A stretch of DNA of 43,513 nucleotides from Zygnema cylindricum (lineage: Eukaryota > Streptophyta > Zygnematophyceae > Zygnematales > Zygnemataceae), in contig JBBHKE010001346.1 in NCBI GenBank assembly GCA_037447655.1, positions 1-43,513 on the forward strand, given 5' to 3'. Under the pieces are notes generated by a model. It made no database searches, was not told the DNA's origin, and saw only the letters and a list, made by a program, of their open reading frames with translations. Positions 10,860 through 21,727 of this stretch are shown piece after piece (the first letter of the stretch is position 1; the number at the start of each line of letters is the position of its first letter). The position numbers and the translations under genes were made by a program.

Positions 10860-11300
10860 AAGTGCGTTTTTTATTGACGACGCACTCAATTTCAACCGTG
10901 GACGCTATTATATAACACGTAGGGTAAGTTTCCATGTGCCAAAGTAAGGGTTTTTTCAGTTGTCTTCCCCTAGAACTTACTACCGTACATCGTAAGTTTA
11001 AACCGTAGAAAAATATCGAAAAAATGAGAAGTACATTTTGTGTCATCATTGAACTTATAATTTACTACATGTTTAGTCTTGTGTTTCACGACCCACCAAC
11101 ACAACAAGAAAAGTCATGTTCAAAGTTTTCTTAAAAACACACCGGCGATGTGTTTTAAAAAAATTATTTCCGCTAAATAAAGAAAGAACACATATTCGCA
11201 CGTGTTGATATTTCTCAAAATTTCAAACGAAATCAAGATACGAAGAAAAATACACTATTCGCTAAGTTTTGTTGATTGATTTCATGTAGCGGCCACACAA
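10860..11300 (-). repeat. Left arm of a large imperfect inverted repeat
   Basis: The reverse complement of this segment aligns with 15640-16080. Matched blocks include GTGCGAATATG(T/C)GTTCTT, TTATTTAGCGG, AAACCCTT(A/G)CTTTG and AAAATGTACTT. The arms enclose about 4.3 kb containing other repeats. This could be the long terminal inverted repeat of a decayed DNA transposon or two opposed copies of one repeat; no transposase is visible. Confidence 0.45.
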
Positions 11301-12309
11301 AAATTCTTTTGAAACTTGTACTGAAAAGAACAACACAACCACCCAGCACTTTGTGTTCTGATTTGTACATCATTTAATATTCAAGTTACTACTGTGTTTT
11401 ACATGAAGAGTAAAAAAGCTATAAAAAGATGCCAAATTTGAATGCTACATGCCATCATTCAAGATCCCCTTCTGTTGACTTTTTTGGGAATGAAACCGTG
11501 TACCTTTGAATGGGATGCACAATATATNNNNNNNNNNAAAATGAAGTGAAAATCGGGATTAGAACAAAGAATCATAAGAGATTCATTGGACCACAGCCTC
11601 TCGTGCCTCCAGCTTATATAGTGTCGATGATTTTCAACTACAATATTTTTTGAAGAAGGTTTCTGTCTAGTTTTTAACGAATTCGTTTTTAATGAGGTGA
11701 GATTAAGAAGAGGTTTATGCGAAGTTAACAATTTCCTCGGATACAAAGCAAAGAAACTCGATTATAGGTTGAAAGTGGTAAAAAAAAGAGGTGGATTTGT
11801 TGTGTGATTTTTCCTTACTTGTTATTATTCTGCAAATACAACGAAAAAGCCGCTATTTTGACTCAAGAAATAAGGAAGTGCAAATTGATTATCCTTAATT
11901 ATAAGTGATTATCGTGATTATCGTGATTATCGCCGAAAAAGCAACATAAACGTCTTATTATTGTTCATTCCTTTTTAGTGTGTTGTTTAGGTGGAGAAAA
12001 AAAATGGTGAAAGTTGGATATTAGCTCAAAGAAACGAAACATAGGCTCCTTTAACAATTGAAGCGTATTTGGAGAAGAATTAGAGTGGAGTAATTTTTGC
12101 TTAAGCAATTTTTGATCTGTCTTTGGAAGAAGTTTTTTATAACATCAACTTTTAGTAGCTGTGATATATTCGACCTCCGTGCTCTCCGACACCAGGTTAC
12201 TTAGAGAATACTAAGAAACAAGATTAGGGCTAAAAGTGAAGTAAAAGCTAGCGGTGGATTAATAGGTGTCGAGGTCGTCTCTCCAACCACTACCAAAATA
12301 ACTTGTGAG
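11301..12309. other. Intergenic, no supported gene
   Basis: No gene is recognisable. A short tandem stretch GTGATTATC occurs near 11905-11930. The assembly gap lies inside this stretch. Confidence 0.5.
11528..11537. other. Assembly gap of 10 N
   Basis: Ten N bases mark a join of unknown or nominal size. Distances across this point, and the pairing of repeats on either side, depend on the join being correct. Confidence 0.98.
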
Positions 12310-13165
12310 ACTTGTAACTCTGAGACCTCCATTGAAACTTGTAACTCTGAGACCTCCATTTGTGCTCAGAGTAGGCAGCTCACAAGAAGCTTATCTAGAT
12401 AGCGCCGAATCCAAGTTGATACAAACCCAAATGACTAACACTGTGACACCTTGACACACAGTCAAAACACCAATACAACTTCACCCCCGTGAAAGAAGAC
12501 ATTTTTGTGTGCTCAGTTTCCCCACATAATGCAAAGTTAGAATATGAGTATTTGGACACATTTTCCCACTTTGACTTTCCCTTAGAAATACCGCCACCGT
12601 GGCAGGCAAAAACCCTGACCGACTACACGCCTGTGTAGCCTTGACTCCTTTGAGTCGACAGTAAAAAGAATCACTGAAAATGGTCAACCGAGTGAATTCT
12701 TATTAAATGGCAACGTTTTCCTATTTATACAGATGCTCTCTGATAGAGAGGTGACTACCTACCAAAATTATTCAAAGTCCTAAAACCCCTCTCTAAACCC
12801 CCTAGTATTGAGGTACAAACCAATCATAAGACTGCACCGTACAAGAAAGTACATGTACCGGAGTAATTTTTGTACGGTCCATGTACGACATTGCCATAAT
12901 GTGACATTTGTCACATCCGAAATTGTCATCTCGCGTTCTGGAGATGCCGCAACCCTCCCGGATCCTGCCACGTGTCACCCGGAGTGGCGGTGCTCAAAAA
13001 CGCCAAGTTGCACACTCCGGAATCTCCCTCGCACCACGGTCGTTCAATGAAGACCGACATTTAATATTGGCCTTCTAAATAAAATGTCATTTCGTTGTTT
13101 CCGTGCGGTCCGAAATTCGTGCGGTCTACTCCATTACTGTGTACAGTCCGTCCCGTAATCAGTTA
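12310..13165 (-). repeat. LTR-like repeat family B, copy 2, inverted
   Basis: This is the reverse complement of the family at 9640-10650, including the palindrome TGTGACA-N2-TGTCACA (12900-12915), the G-box in GCCACGTGTCA (about 12967), a TATA-like motif (about 12722) and the hairpin row. The end at 12310-12360 contains a 24-bp sequence repeated exactly with a 27-bp period (12310-12333 and 12337-12360). Further along in its orientation, near 12190, TGGTGTCGGAGAGC resembles a tRNA-complementary primer site; this is suggestive only. Confidence 0.5.
12593..12656 (-). other. Tandem small hairpins in repeat B, copy 2
   Basis: On the minus strand the order is GACTC-AAAG-GAGTC (12656-12643), CTACAC-AGGC-GTGTAG (12638-12623) and GCCA-CGG-TGGC (12603-12593), matching the order in copies 1 and 3. 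Confidence 0.6.
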
Positions 13166-13317
13166 AATGAAACATATTGTTGAAAAGAGGTAATTAATAG
13201 TTCACTTCCCTATTTTAGTTTTGCTTTAAAGAAAGAGAGTGAGGATCAAAGGCGCGCGCCATGGCTGCCGCCATATTAAGAAAGTGGCAGATTTTGAAGT
13301 AGACGGTATTTTTACTA

Positions 13318-13404
13318 TAATGATGCTTAAGTCGAGATTTGAACATGCGACCTCTAGATTCTCTATAGCCTAACGCCTTAACCATTAAGGCGCTACGAAA
13401 AGAC
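13318..13404 (-). ncRNA. tRNA-like relic with A and B boxes
   Basis: On the minus strand, TGGTTAAGGCG (13384-13374) fits a Pol III A box and GTTCAAATC (13344-13336) fits a B box, spaced as in a tRNA. The D-arm region can form a strong hairpin GCCTTA-ATGGT-TAAGGC. The acceptor ends do not pair, so this is a tRNA pseudogene or SINE head rather than a working tRNA. Confidence 0.4.
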
Positions 13405-13489
13405 ACACGTGACGGGTTTCATAAATATATAAACATTAACACAACAGCTAATTAACAACAGGCTCACCAAAAGGAGCAATTCCTGCATG

Positions 13490-14110
13490 TACGCGAATCT
13501 GAACCGTGTAAAATATGTTTTGATCGGACGGCCGACATTATAGCCGCCATGCGAAGTGAGCTTTTGGCGGCATACAGAGATAGCGTCACGCGGTGCAACA
13601 TGGCGCCACATTATTTGATAACGGAGGTGATGGTGGGAGGAACCATAGCTTCCGATTTGACAGGTGTCACCTTGTAGACCTTGTCGTACAATGGTCGTAC
13701 AATAAGTACATCCCCCATTGTACCTTCTTGTACTATAAAGTGTTCCTATTGGACTTGGGTTTAGTAGTAGGTAGTCGTGAGTAGGCAGACCAAGACTTAG
13801 TAATAGTTAGGTACCTCTCTCTCTAAGAGAGCTTGTTACTATAAAGGTCATCTTTGACCAGCTATAACTTACTGCTCAGGGGAGCAAATTCAGTGATTCT
13901 TTCAGTGATTCTTTTTGCGTTTGACTCAGGGGAGTCTTGTCCTCACAGGGGTGAGAGTGGTCAGAATATTTGTGTGCCTGGGCGGCGCTTATTCAGCGGG
14001 AAAGTAGAAGGGGAAAATATTGTCCTAGAGGCTTTACATAGGCTGCTCATTCTTTGGGTCAATGGAGACTACAGAATTTCACATATTGCGTTGTTCATGT
14101 TTATATAATT
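13490..14110 (+). repeat. LTR-like repeat family B, copy 3
   Basis: Same orientation and order as copy 1: GGACGGCC, a remnant of the TGACA/TGTCA palindrome (about 13659), CGTACAAT boxes, CTATAAAG (about 13841) and the hairpin row. TTCAGTGATTCTT is tandemly duplicated here (about 13889-13914). It is more diverged and shorter than the other copies. Confidence 0.5.
13873..13988 (+). other. Tandem small hairpins in repeat B, copy 3
   Basis: Four hairpins: TGCTC-AGGG-GAGCA (13873-13886), GACTC-AGGG-GAGTC (13923-13936), CTCAC-AGGG-GTGAG (13942-13955) and GTGCC-TGGGC-GGCGC (13974-13988). The first has no clear equivalent in copies 1 and 2. Three of the four share the AGGG loop although their stems differ. 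Confidence 0.65.
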
Positions 14111-14129
14111 ATTGTACTTTAGCACTGAT

Positions 14130-14425
14130 CCTAGACTATAGGAAATGCTATCGGCTATCAAAGTCTTGACACACGGCAAATACGAGGATCAAATCCTGGG
14201 TCCAACAAGTCCCTATTGGTAAACCTACCAAAAACTACAACCTATCTCTCTCTCTCTGGGTAGCATGGGCAACCATGGCTATAACTTCCTCTCCAACCTT
14301 CAATGACTGCGACAAGTGTGGGGGTTTGGAGAGTGGAGCGAGGGGTAGGCTGCCTTTGCTGACTTACTCTTATTAATTTTTCCTTTATTCAGACCTAGAA
14401 AATACATTCATTTCAACAAGACTAT
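14130..14425 (+). repeat. SINE-like element, copy 2
   Basis: Opposite orientation to 9270-9556. The head has the B-box-like GGATCAAATCC (about 14190), followed by GGGTCCAACAAG and a body containing AACCATGGCTATAAC, GACAAGTGTGGGGG and CAGACCTAGAAAATACA. It lies directly downstream of repeat B copy 3. Confidence 0.45.
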
Positions 14426-15639
14426 GAACAGGTGACCTTGAGGGGAGAAAAAAAAAGAACAAAAAGAGTGAAACGTGCTTTTTTACATTCATATAAGTAC
14501 TTTTTCATTGGCGTTAATAACTCTAATTTGGACAAATTTTAAATAGTGTATTGTACAAAATGTTTTTGTCTGTATTAAAATTGCTTGTTATTTTGTACAA
14601 TTGTATAAACGAGTATCCGATGAAGGCGTCGAAACGCGAAAGTGAGTGCGTCGACACAGAAAAGTGCACTCAAATTTGGCTCTTGAAAATCAAACGAACT
14701 TGTTCTCAAATGTTCAAATGTGGACTCTTTGAACATAAGCTATACCGAATATACTACGGGAGAAATGTACAAATTAGCGTTTTTTTTTGTCAAAACTCCT
14801 AGAACCCAAATTAGAGCCAATTACACTAATTGTTTATTGACAATAATAATTTTTAATGTTGATAGCTATTCGTCGCGCAACCCCACCTCTTAGGTGTACG
14901 GTCAACGGGTTAGCCTTTTCGGTCAAATCATAACATTAGACAATTCAAGAAACAAAGGGCAATATGAGAGGAACATTGGTTCAGAGGGATTATAAGAATT
15001 GTGCCTCAATGTTTACCACTTGGTTACATCTATTCGTCCGCAATAATCACTGTTTAAGTACGGCAGATCCAAACCTTGACCTCGATACACCGTCTATTTG
15101 TGGCTCCAAAAGCTGATGGTTTATTGAGGATGTACCTTTAGAGGAAAGGGCTCGACACATTTTGGTCGGATATTTGGTGGAATAACTTGATAGTTTCACT
15201 ACTGCTATATCAAAGAGAAGTATTTGTTGTTGATAAGCAAAAAAAAAAGACATATTTATTAGGCCATTTCCCCATGTTATTGCCGACGAACTTTGTATTT
15301 TAAGGAAAAATGTCCAATTGTCCCGGTGCGTAAGAACAAAATCACAACTTACATTTGTGACGATTGTATTTATCGACAATACATGTGACGGTTGTCAACG
15401 TTTATAATTTGTGTTGTCGCATGTTATTTTTTTGTAGTTGCTTATGAAGTCGCATGTGTTTAGTTGACATTGTAGACGTACTGCTTTCCAGCCTGTGTCG
15501 TTTCATGGTTGAAGAAGTTGCGCTTTGTCTTTGCGTCCCTTGGACGATCGACGTGAAATGGCATCAAAATCTTGAGACACCTACAAAAAACAATCACCTA
15601 CAAAACAATCAGAACCGGACCAAAATAAATTGTATACTT
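14426..15639. other. Intergenic, no supported gene
   Basis: No convincing gene. GAGTGCGTCG...GTGCACTC near 14643-14673 resembles the outer end of the left inverted arm (10860-10888), so a fragment of the same repeat may be present. A minus-strand open frame at 15047-15379 has no recognisable motif. Confidence 0.45.
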
Positions 15640-16080
15640 TTCCTCGTCGTACAAAATTCAAATGGCCAAAACATAACGAATCATGTACTTTTCCTCGTCG
15701 CTTGAAATCGTTTATTTTTTTTGAAAACTTATGACTAGTGCGAATATGCGTTCTTATTTATTTAGCGGTGATATGTCAGTTTAAAACATATCGCCAATGT
15801 GTTTTAGCATAAAGTTTGAAGATGGCGTTTCGTGATGTGGCTATAGAAAACAAAAGACGACAACACGTAGTACATTATGAGTTGGACGATGACTCAAAAT
15901 GTACTTATGTTTTGTTCGATTTCTTTGTACGATCGTAAATTAAGCGATATGGTGGTAAAATTTTGAGGAAACTGACAAAAATAAACCCTTGCTTTGACCC
16001 ACGGGGACATGGCCTTATCGAGAAAAGGCTACCGATTCACAACAGTGGTGTTTTAAGTCTAGTTGTGTTTTAGGGCCGCG
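15640..16080 (+). repeat. Right arm of a large imperfect inverted repeat
   Basis: Inverted partner of 10860-11300, containing TAGTGCGAATATGCGTTCTT and ATTTATTTAGCGG. The similarity is patchy, indicating an old duplication. Confidence 0.45.
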
Positions 16081-17413
16081 GATATAGGGTTATTACCAAA
16101 ATAACGATTTAAGGTGTACTTTATGTTACATTCGGAAACTAAACATCTACACCATAATGTTGTGTATATGTAATCTCCTATCGATAATGCATATGTACCT
16201 TTTATTGACTTACCAATGAAGGACATTATCAGTTTTATGTATGGATTATTAACTAATTGATCACCATATTGCACCGATTATTGTTTGTATATGTCGATAA
16301 AACAATTTCGCGATCATTGACTCGACTTTTACAGTTTTATGTAGGGTCTTGCTGGTTTTTATTCCCGCATACCCTTCCATAAAATGTCTTTAACCTACAA
16401 GTATTTTTCTTTATATTTTTACATTATGGATTTGGTCTTGCAAAGAGTGAAACAATTATAAACTCAAAATTAAACTTCTAATGATAGAACAAGAGAAAAA
16501 AAATGTGCAAATGAGATGGAAAAAGTTTGCTCTATTTAGTACTTATGTTCTGATGATCCCGAAAATGATTACAATCTGCGGATCTGCTTTTTAAAAATTC
16601 ATAGTTTTTTATTTTGTACTTTCTTGCTAAATTTTAGGTTTGTACCCTACTGTAGTTGTCCAATTCGTACGGATTTCGATTTTTTTCCGAAAACTACGTA
16701 GTATTCGCTTATTTTATAGTTTTCGTCAATTTCGTACTTTTAACTGTCGAACTGTACGTCAATGTACGCATAAGAAATCCTTAAAAAATCTCAAAAAGGT
16801 ACCAGCAATATACGAAAATGTACGGGAACATACATCGAGAACAATTCCATGATAACTGTAAAATTACAGAAAATCTAACTGTTTTACTGAAATAGCCGCA
16901 AACGTACAGAAATGTACGCTGAAGACCTTAAAATCCTTCTTAAACAACCCTTAAATGAACGGAAATGTATGGCATTGTCAATAAATGTACGGCAAATGTA
17001 CTAAATAATACGGTAGTGTAAGGCAACGTTAGTATAAATAACCGTAAATGGTGCGAAAAATTACGGAGACTGCACGTAAATGTACGAAAAATCTAAAACA
17101 GTTGTAATTAAATATACGGAATGTACTAAAATGTAGTCTAAAACCATTAAATCCCCTAAAACCCTTAGATAACCCTAAAATGTACTGACATATGAAATTG
17201 TACTCTACGAATGCTAAGTAAGGTACGAATTTTATATAATTTCAAAGATTCGTTTGATGCGCATTTTACGCAGTAATTGCTAGTTTACTCCTTGCGTTTT
17301 ATGCGCATAGGACATCGATGGTTTGTACTTTTGGTCTTATAAAGTACGACATTTATTTACGTAAGCGTTGCACTGTCCGGACTGGAGTTACGTACCTTTG
17401 TTCTACAAATGAC
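16081..17413. other. Intergenic, rich in AATGTACG motifs from about 16600
   Basis: No gene is recognisable. From about 16600 to 17250 the motif GTAC recurs at short irregular intervals, usually as AATGTACGG/A. The same motif is frequent at 1390-1500. This looks like a degenerate short-period repeat. Confidence 0.5.
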
Positions 17414-17653
17414 CATAGTTGTTCAAATCGCCCAAATTTTTCATTTTTCCCCGATTTTTAAGTATTTTTCGTGACTTTTGAAAAAAATCGCAAAAAAACG
17501 CGATGTTCAAAAATGCGGTACATGTAAAATTCAATTTTTTTACATGTACGGAATAGTACGGATTCACGATCGTGTTTTCAAATCGACCTCTCCGAATGTT
17601 ACTTATTTTTCGCGTGTTTGAATCGTGAGTAAAATACGGTTTGAACAACTATG
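17414..17653 (+). repeat. MITE-like TIR element, copy 2
   Basis: It begins CATAGTTGTTCAAA and ends with the exact inverse, TTTGAACAACTATG. It is 240 bp, non-coding, and related to 1296-1792 over both ends. TTTTTTACATGTACGGAATAGT in the middle is shared with the first copy. No clear target duplication flanks it. Confidence 0.6.
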
Positions 17654-17716
17654 CAATCGACGGATTGTGATACGTGACATGAAATACTATTAAAAAGTAT
17701 ACATATAACATTACAT

Positions 17717-17724
<8 letters not shown>

Positions 17725-17764
<40 letters not shown>
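17725..17764. repeat. (TA)n microsatellite
   Basis: An almost uninterrupted TA dinucleotide run of about 40 bases. Confidence 0.95.
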
Positions 17765-17768
<4 letters not shown>

Positions 17769-17934
17769 CAGATAATAGTATTACTATATTTTTATATTTA
17801 TAGCGGCGATAACTTATTTGTCGAAGAGATATATCGGGGCTCTTTGTTGTTCGTTAATCAAAATATAAAAAATATCGCGACGCGAAGCGTAGCGATACGC
17901 CACACTAATAATTTGCATAGTCTCGCAAATGGGC

Positions 17935-18480
17935 CCACAGCAGAGGTCGCAAACGGTCAACCAAAACCGTGACCGACCGTTAACCGACAGCCCGCGCCGG
18001 ATCCGGAACGGATTTGGTTGCCAAATTTTGAGGGCCGAGCGGTTGCGGTATGTTGATTCATCAGAAAAAAAAAAACGGTCGGTTATAGTCGGTCAACCAA
18101 AAAACCAAAAAAAAAAAGAAAAATTTGTACTGTCCATACAATCCAACATTATTGTACTTTGTACTCTTTGGTATCGTAGAAGTAAGTGACATCATGATTA
18201 GCGTCGCAAATCTGACAGTGTAGTAACACTAATCATTTCGCAAATCTTAGGGAACGCGACAAATCGTAATTTTGGCTTATTCATACGTCGTACATAGTTA
18301 ATTTTGTACTTTTTCAGTTACGGGCGGGCACGGTTAGTGGCGAGAAATCGAGTTTCGGTTAACTTTTATTTTCGTAAACGCCGGTCGGTTAACGGTTAAC
18401 AATTTTGGAGCGTGAATAACCCGGTCGGGCGTCGGTTACTCAGATTTTGAAAAAAAAAAAAACGGTCGTTTTCGGTTATG
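17935..18480. repeat. Region of inverted GTCGGTTAACGG motifs
   Basis: CCGTTAACCGAC at 17977-17988 is the exact inverse of GTCGGTTAACGG at 18384-18395, and further CGGTC/GGTTAAC fragments are scattered between them. Short motifs clustered in opposite orientations occur as subterminal repeats in hAT-type elements. No transposase or terminal repeat is visible. Confidence 0.35.
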
Positions 18481-20393
18481 TAAAATTTTGACTTTTGCGA
18501 CACAGGCCGCATGAGACTCCAACTTGCATTTTTCTTTTTGCCATTGGGCGTACGATTCGCGCACAGATTTGTTTTGTTCGCCGGTCAATTTTGGAGGGAC
18601 GCCGTACAGATAATTGTACGTTTATCTGAAAATCCATGACGTGATTTTGACTTTTAACTTGAACAGCAAATAGACGGAACATGTAAATAGAAACATATAT
18701 CGACGGAGGGAAATTTGAAATTTCAAATTTGTTGTATCAACTGAAATGTTTTTGACACGTGTTTTTTTTATGGGACAAAATAATTCGTACAGTGCTGTAT
18801 TTTTTTTGTTTTGATACTGGTGACGCAGCAGTACAAGGAGAAAATTGGCTCGTACTTTGCGACCACTCTGACACGTGTAATTTTTTTTTTTCGCCAGGTG
18901 TCACACGTGTTTACAAATTTAAGGGAATAAAGATTTTGTGATTTAAAAAATAAATGAATAACTTTTATTTTTTTTTATCGGCGTGTCTATTATTTTTTTG
19001 AAAACAATTCATATGGGATCCTATGGACCGAAATTTGCAAATGTGGGCCATTCCTAAGGTTCCACGTTGCTGAACAATTATAATTTTATTTTTTTATATA
19101 TTTTTTGTTTTTTTCGCAGGCGACACAGGTTTCGACAGCATATATTTTGTCCCGCATGTATTGCAACTGACGTGACAGATTTCTAGACGTCGCGCTGAAG
19201 GAAACTATCTGTTTTTTGCACATAAGTTTATATAATATTGTGCTAAAAGTACAGAAGGTTTGTACGATATCGTTTGTCGTTTTGCAAGAAAAATTTGTTT
19301 AAAACATTTTGTTGACACAGCAAATTTCCAAAGTCGACACATGTAACCCTAATATAGAAAATCAAGCCGAAAAAAAAAAGAATGCCTCGAAATTCGAAAA
19401 TAACAGGAAATAATAATTGTTCGCTAGCCGCCAAAAATGCCAGTTTAGCACTCCGTCCTTGTTTGTCTGTTCTTGGCAGCATTTGGGGTGCTGTAGAAGG
19501 CAGGCCGATTTGTTTTTTCCCAAAGAACAAACCAGCCAGCACCATAGGGTCACTTCCACATAGTCATTCCGTACAGGATGCCACTTCCTTTCTTTGTCGC
19601 TCTTCCGATAAATTTGTCGGGACTAGAAATTTCAAAATGTCCGTACATATACGTACTTTTTCTGTCATTTTACGAAACCGAAGCTCCGTAACATCAAATC
19701 TCCAGCGTCCGAATATTTTTCGACGCTCCAGATATTTTCACAGTCGTACGGACACGCTGCCCCGCTGTCATGTCCCGGCAGTACAAATTTGTTTCGTTTT
19801 CCTTCGTGTTTGAAAACTGGAAAACAATCCCGGGACCGTACGGTATTCCAAATCTTTTGGCGGTATTCGAATCTCTCCCCACACCTAAATGCGAATCCCG
19901 CGAAAGACCGCCTCGAATTTTAAAAAAAAAACAACAACAGGACCGCCGTACTATTTCCGTACACCATGAAACCTCAATGAGACCCCCGGAAAAAAAAAGT
20001 ACAAAAATAAAATCACAAAAAAATTACAAAAAAAAGTACAAAAAAAGAAAAGCTATAAAGCGCCTCACTTCGGACATTTTAGGTCTACAGATTCGCATAA
20101 CCAAAAGTCGCTCTTTTAGGGTTTCCCCTTCCCTCCCTCCCCTCCCTCCCCTCCCTCCCTTCCCTCCCTCCCTCCCTCCCTCCCTCCCGTCTTCCAATAA
20201 TGTTGCAAATTCGCACGTGCGAGTGATCTAAGATGACGTCAGCGGAGGTACCTTCGAGGAATGGGACGCGTTCGGCCGCCGCTCTCTCGGAACTCTCTCC
20301 TTCCAGCTTTCCGTACAACTGTCCGTACATTCTTGTTTTGTCTTTTTCTGTCCGTACTTTATTGGAATCTTCCCGCTATTGAACGAGGACCAC
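18481..20393. other. Intergenic, no supported gene
   Basis: AT-rich to about 19380, with poly-A and poly-T runs and ACACGTGT motifs near 18870-18910. A plus-strand open frame of 143 codons at 19382-19813 has no recognisable domain and no splice support. Beyond 19600 CCGTAC motifs are frequent. Confidence 0.5.
20124..20189. repeat. CCCT/CCCTCC simple repeat
   Basis: Continuous C-rich pyrimidine run of CCCT and CCCTCC units. Confidence 0.9.
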
Positions 20394-20501
20394 ATGGCAT
20401 GTACGGAGCGCCAGAGATGCCGTCCGTACAGGAGTACGTCAGGACGGGAACATGTACGGATTTCCGTACAGCTGTCCGTACTCCTGGCGCTGTTCCTTGT
20501 C
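20394..20501 (+). CDS. Possible upstream exon with a hydrophobic anchor
   Basis: From ATG 20394 an open frame gives 36 codons, ending in a hydrophobic stretch SVQLSVLLALFLV just before a plant-like donor GTATGT at 20502, on a codon boundary. The exon proposed at 21728 is preceded by a pyrimidine-rich tract ending in CAG and would join in phase. If used, the large gene would gain a signal anchor or signal peptide. The fit could be chance: the exon is short and the intron would consist mainly of GA and CT repeats. Without it, translation would start at 21728 or 25246. Confidence 0.15.
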
Positions 20502-20509
20502 GTATGTGG

Positions 20510-20875
20510 AGGAGAGAGAGGGAGCGACGCGGCATCAGGGAAAGAGAGTGAGCTTTGGGGGGAGAAGGGAAGAAGGGAGGAAGGGGGGGAGGGGGGAAGG
20601 GAGAGGGAGGGGAGGAGGGGGTGGGAGGTGGATAAGGGGGAAAGGAAAGGGGAAGGGGAAGGAGAGGGGAGAAGAGGGGGAGGGGGAGAGGTGTGGGAGG
20701 GGGAGGAAGAAGGGGAGGGGAAGGGAGAGAGGAGGAGGGAAAGCAAGAAGACAGAAAGAAACAAAGACGAAGATGGTTTGGAGGGGGAGAGGGAGAGAGA
20801 TGAAAATTTTCTTTCCACCTCTCAAAGATTTCTTTTTCTCCTTTTTTCAAAGGAAGAGAAAGAGGTAGGAGGACA
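20510..20875. repeat. Purine-rich (G/A) tract
   Basis: About 365 bases composed almost only of G and A on the + strand, with GGGGGAGGGGGGAAGGG-type blocks. It is stop-poor on both strands, which explains several spurious Glu/Gly/Arg-rich and Pro/Ser-rich open frames. Confidence 0.9.
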
Positions 20876-20969
20876 CAAAAAATAGTGTGGAATCTGGACT
20901 GAAAAACTGAAGTAAAACCTAGGGTTTAATTAGATACCGTATAAATAAATAGGTTTTTTACCAGGGCCC

Positions 20970-21240
20970 CCTCTGTCTCTCTCCCCCTCTTGCTCCCTCT
21001 CCCTTCCCCCCTCTCTCTCTCTTCCCCCCTCTTCCCCTCTCCCCCCCGCTCTCCGTCTCCCCCCCTCTCTCTCCACCCCCCCTCACCCTCCCTAGCCCTC
21101 TCTCTCTATCTCTCCCTCCCTCCTCTCTCTGCCTCCTCTTTCCCCCTCCTCTCCCCTTTCTACCCTCCCCTCTCTCTCTCTCTCTCCCCTCCCTCCCTCC
21201 CTCCCTCTCTTCCTCCCTCTCCCCCCCCCCCCCCCTCACT
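20970..21240. repeat. Pyrimidine-rich (C/T) tract
   Basis: Nearly pure C/T on the + strand, the opposite strand bias to 20510-20875. It ends in a C run of more than 10 at about 21222-21235. Confidence 0.9.
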
Positions 21241-21324
21241 ATTTCTCTGTTTTTTGTCTCCGACTTGATTTGGTGTTCCGAAGAAGAAAAAAATTCTCAG
21301 TTCTGATCAGCATGAACTTCTTAA

Positions 21325-21432
<108 letters not shown>

Positions 21433-21571
21433 CCCCTGTTTCTTTCCCTCCTTCCCTTGCTCTTCCTGCCCCCCTCTCTCTCCTCCCCTCACCCTCGCTC
21501 TCCCCCTCTCTCCCCCTCTCTCTCCCCCTCCCCCCCCCCCTCCCCCCCCCCCGCCCCCCCTCTCCCTCCCC

Positions 21572-21623
<52 letters not shown>

Positions 21624-21727
21624 TTCTCACTCTCTCTCTCTCCCCCTCTCTTGTCTCAGACTTAATCTGGTGTTCGGAAGAAGGAGAGGTTTCTCAGCTC
21701 TGTCTCTCTCTCTCTCGAGCTTTCCAG

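Noticed and set aside
19382-19813. Plus-strand open frame of 143 codons upstream of the large gene
   Set aside because: No domain, no donor in a useful phase and an AT-rich repeat-like surrounding; length alone is not enough.
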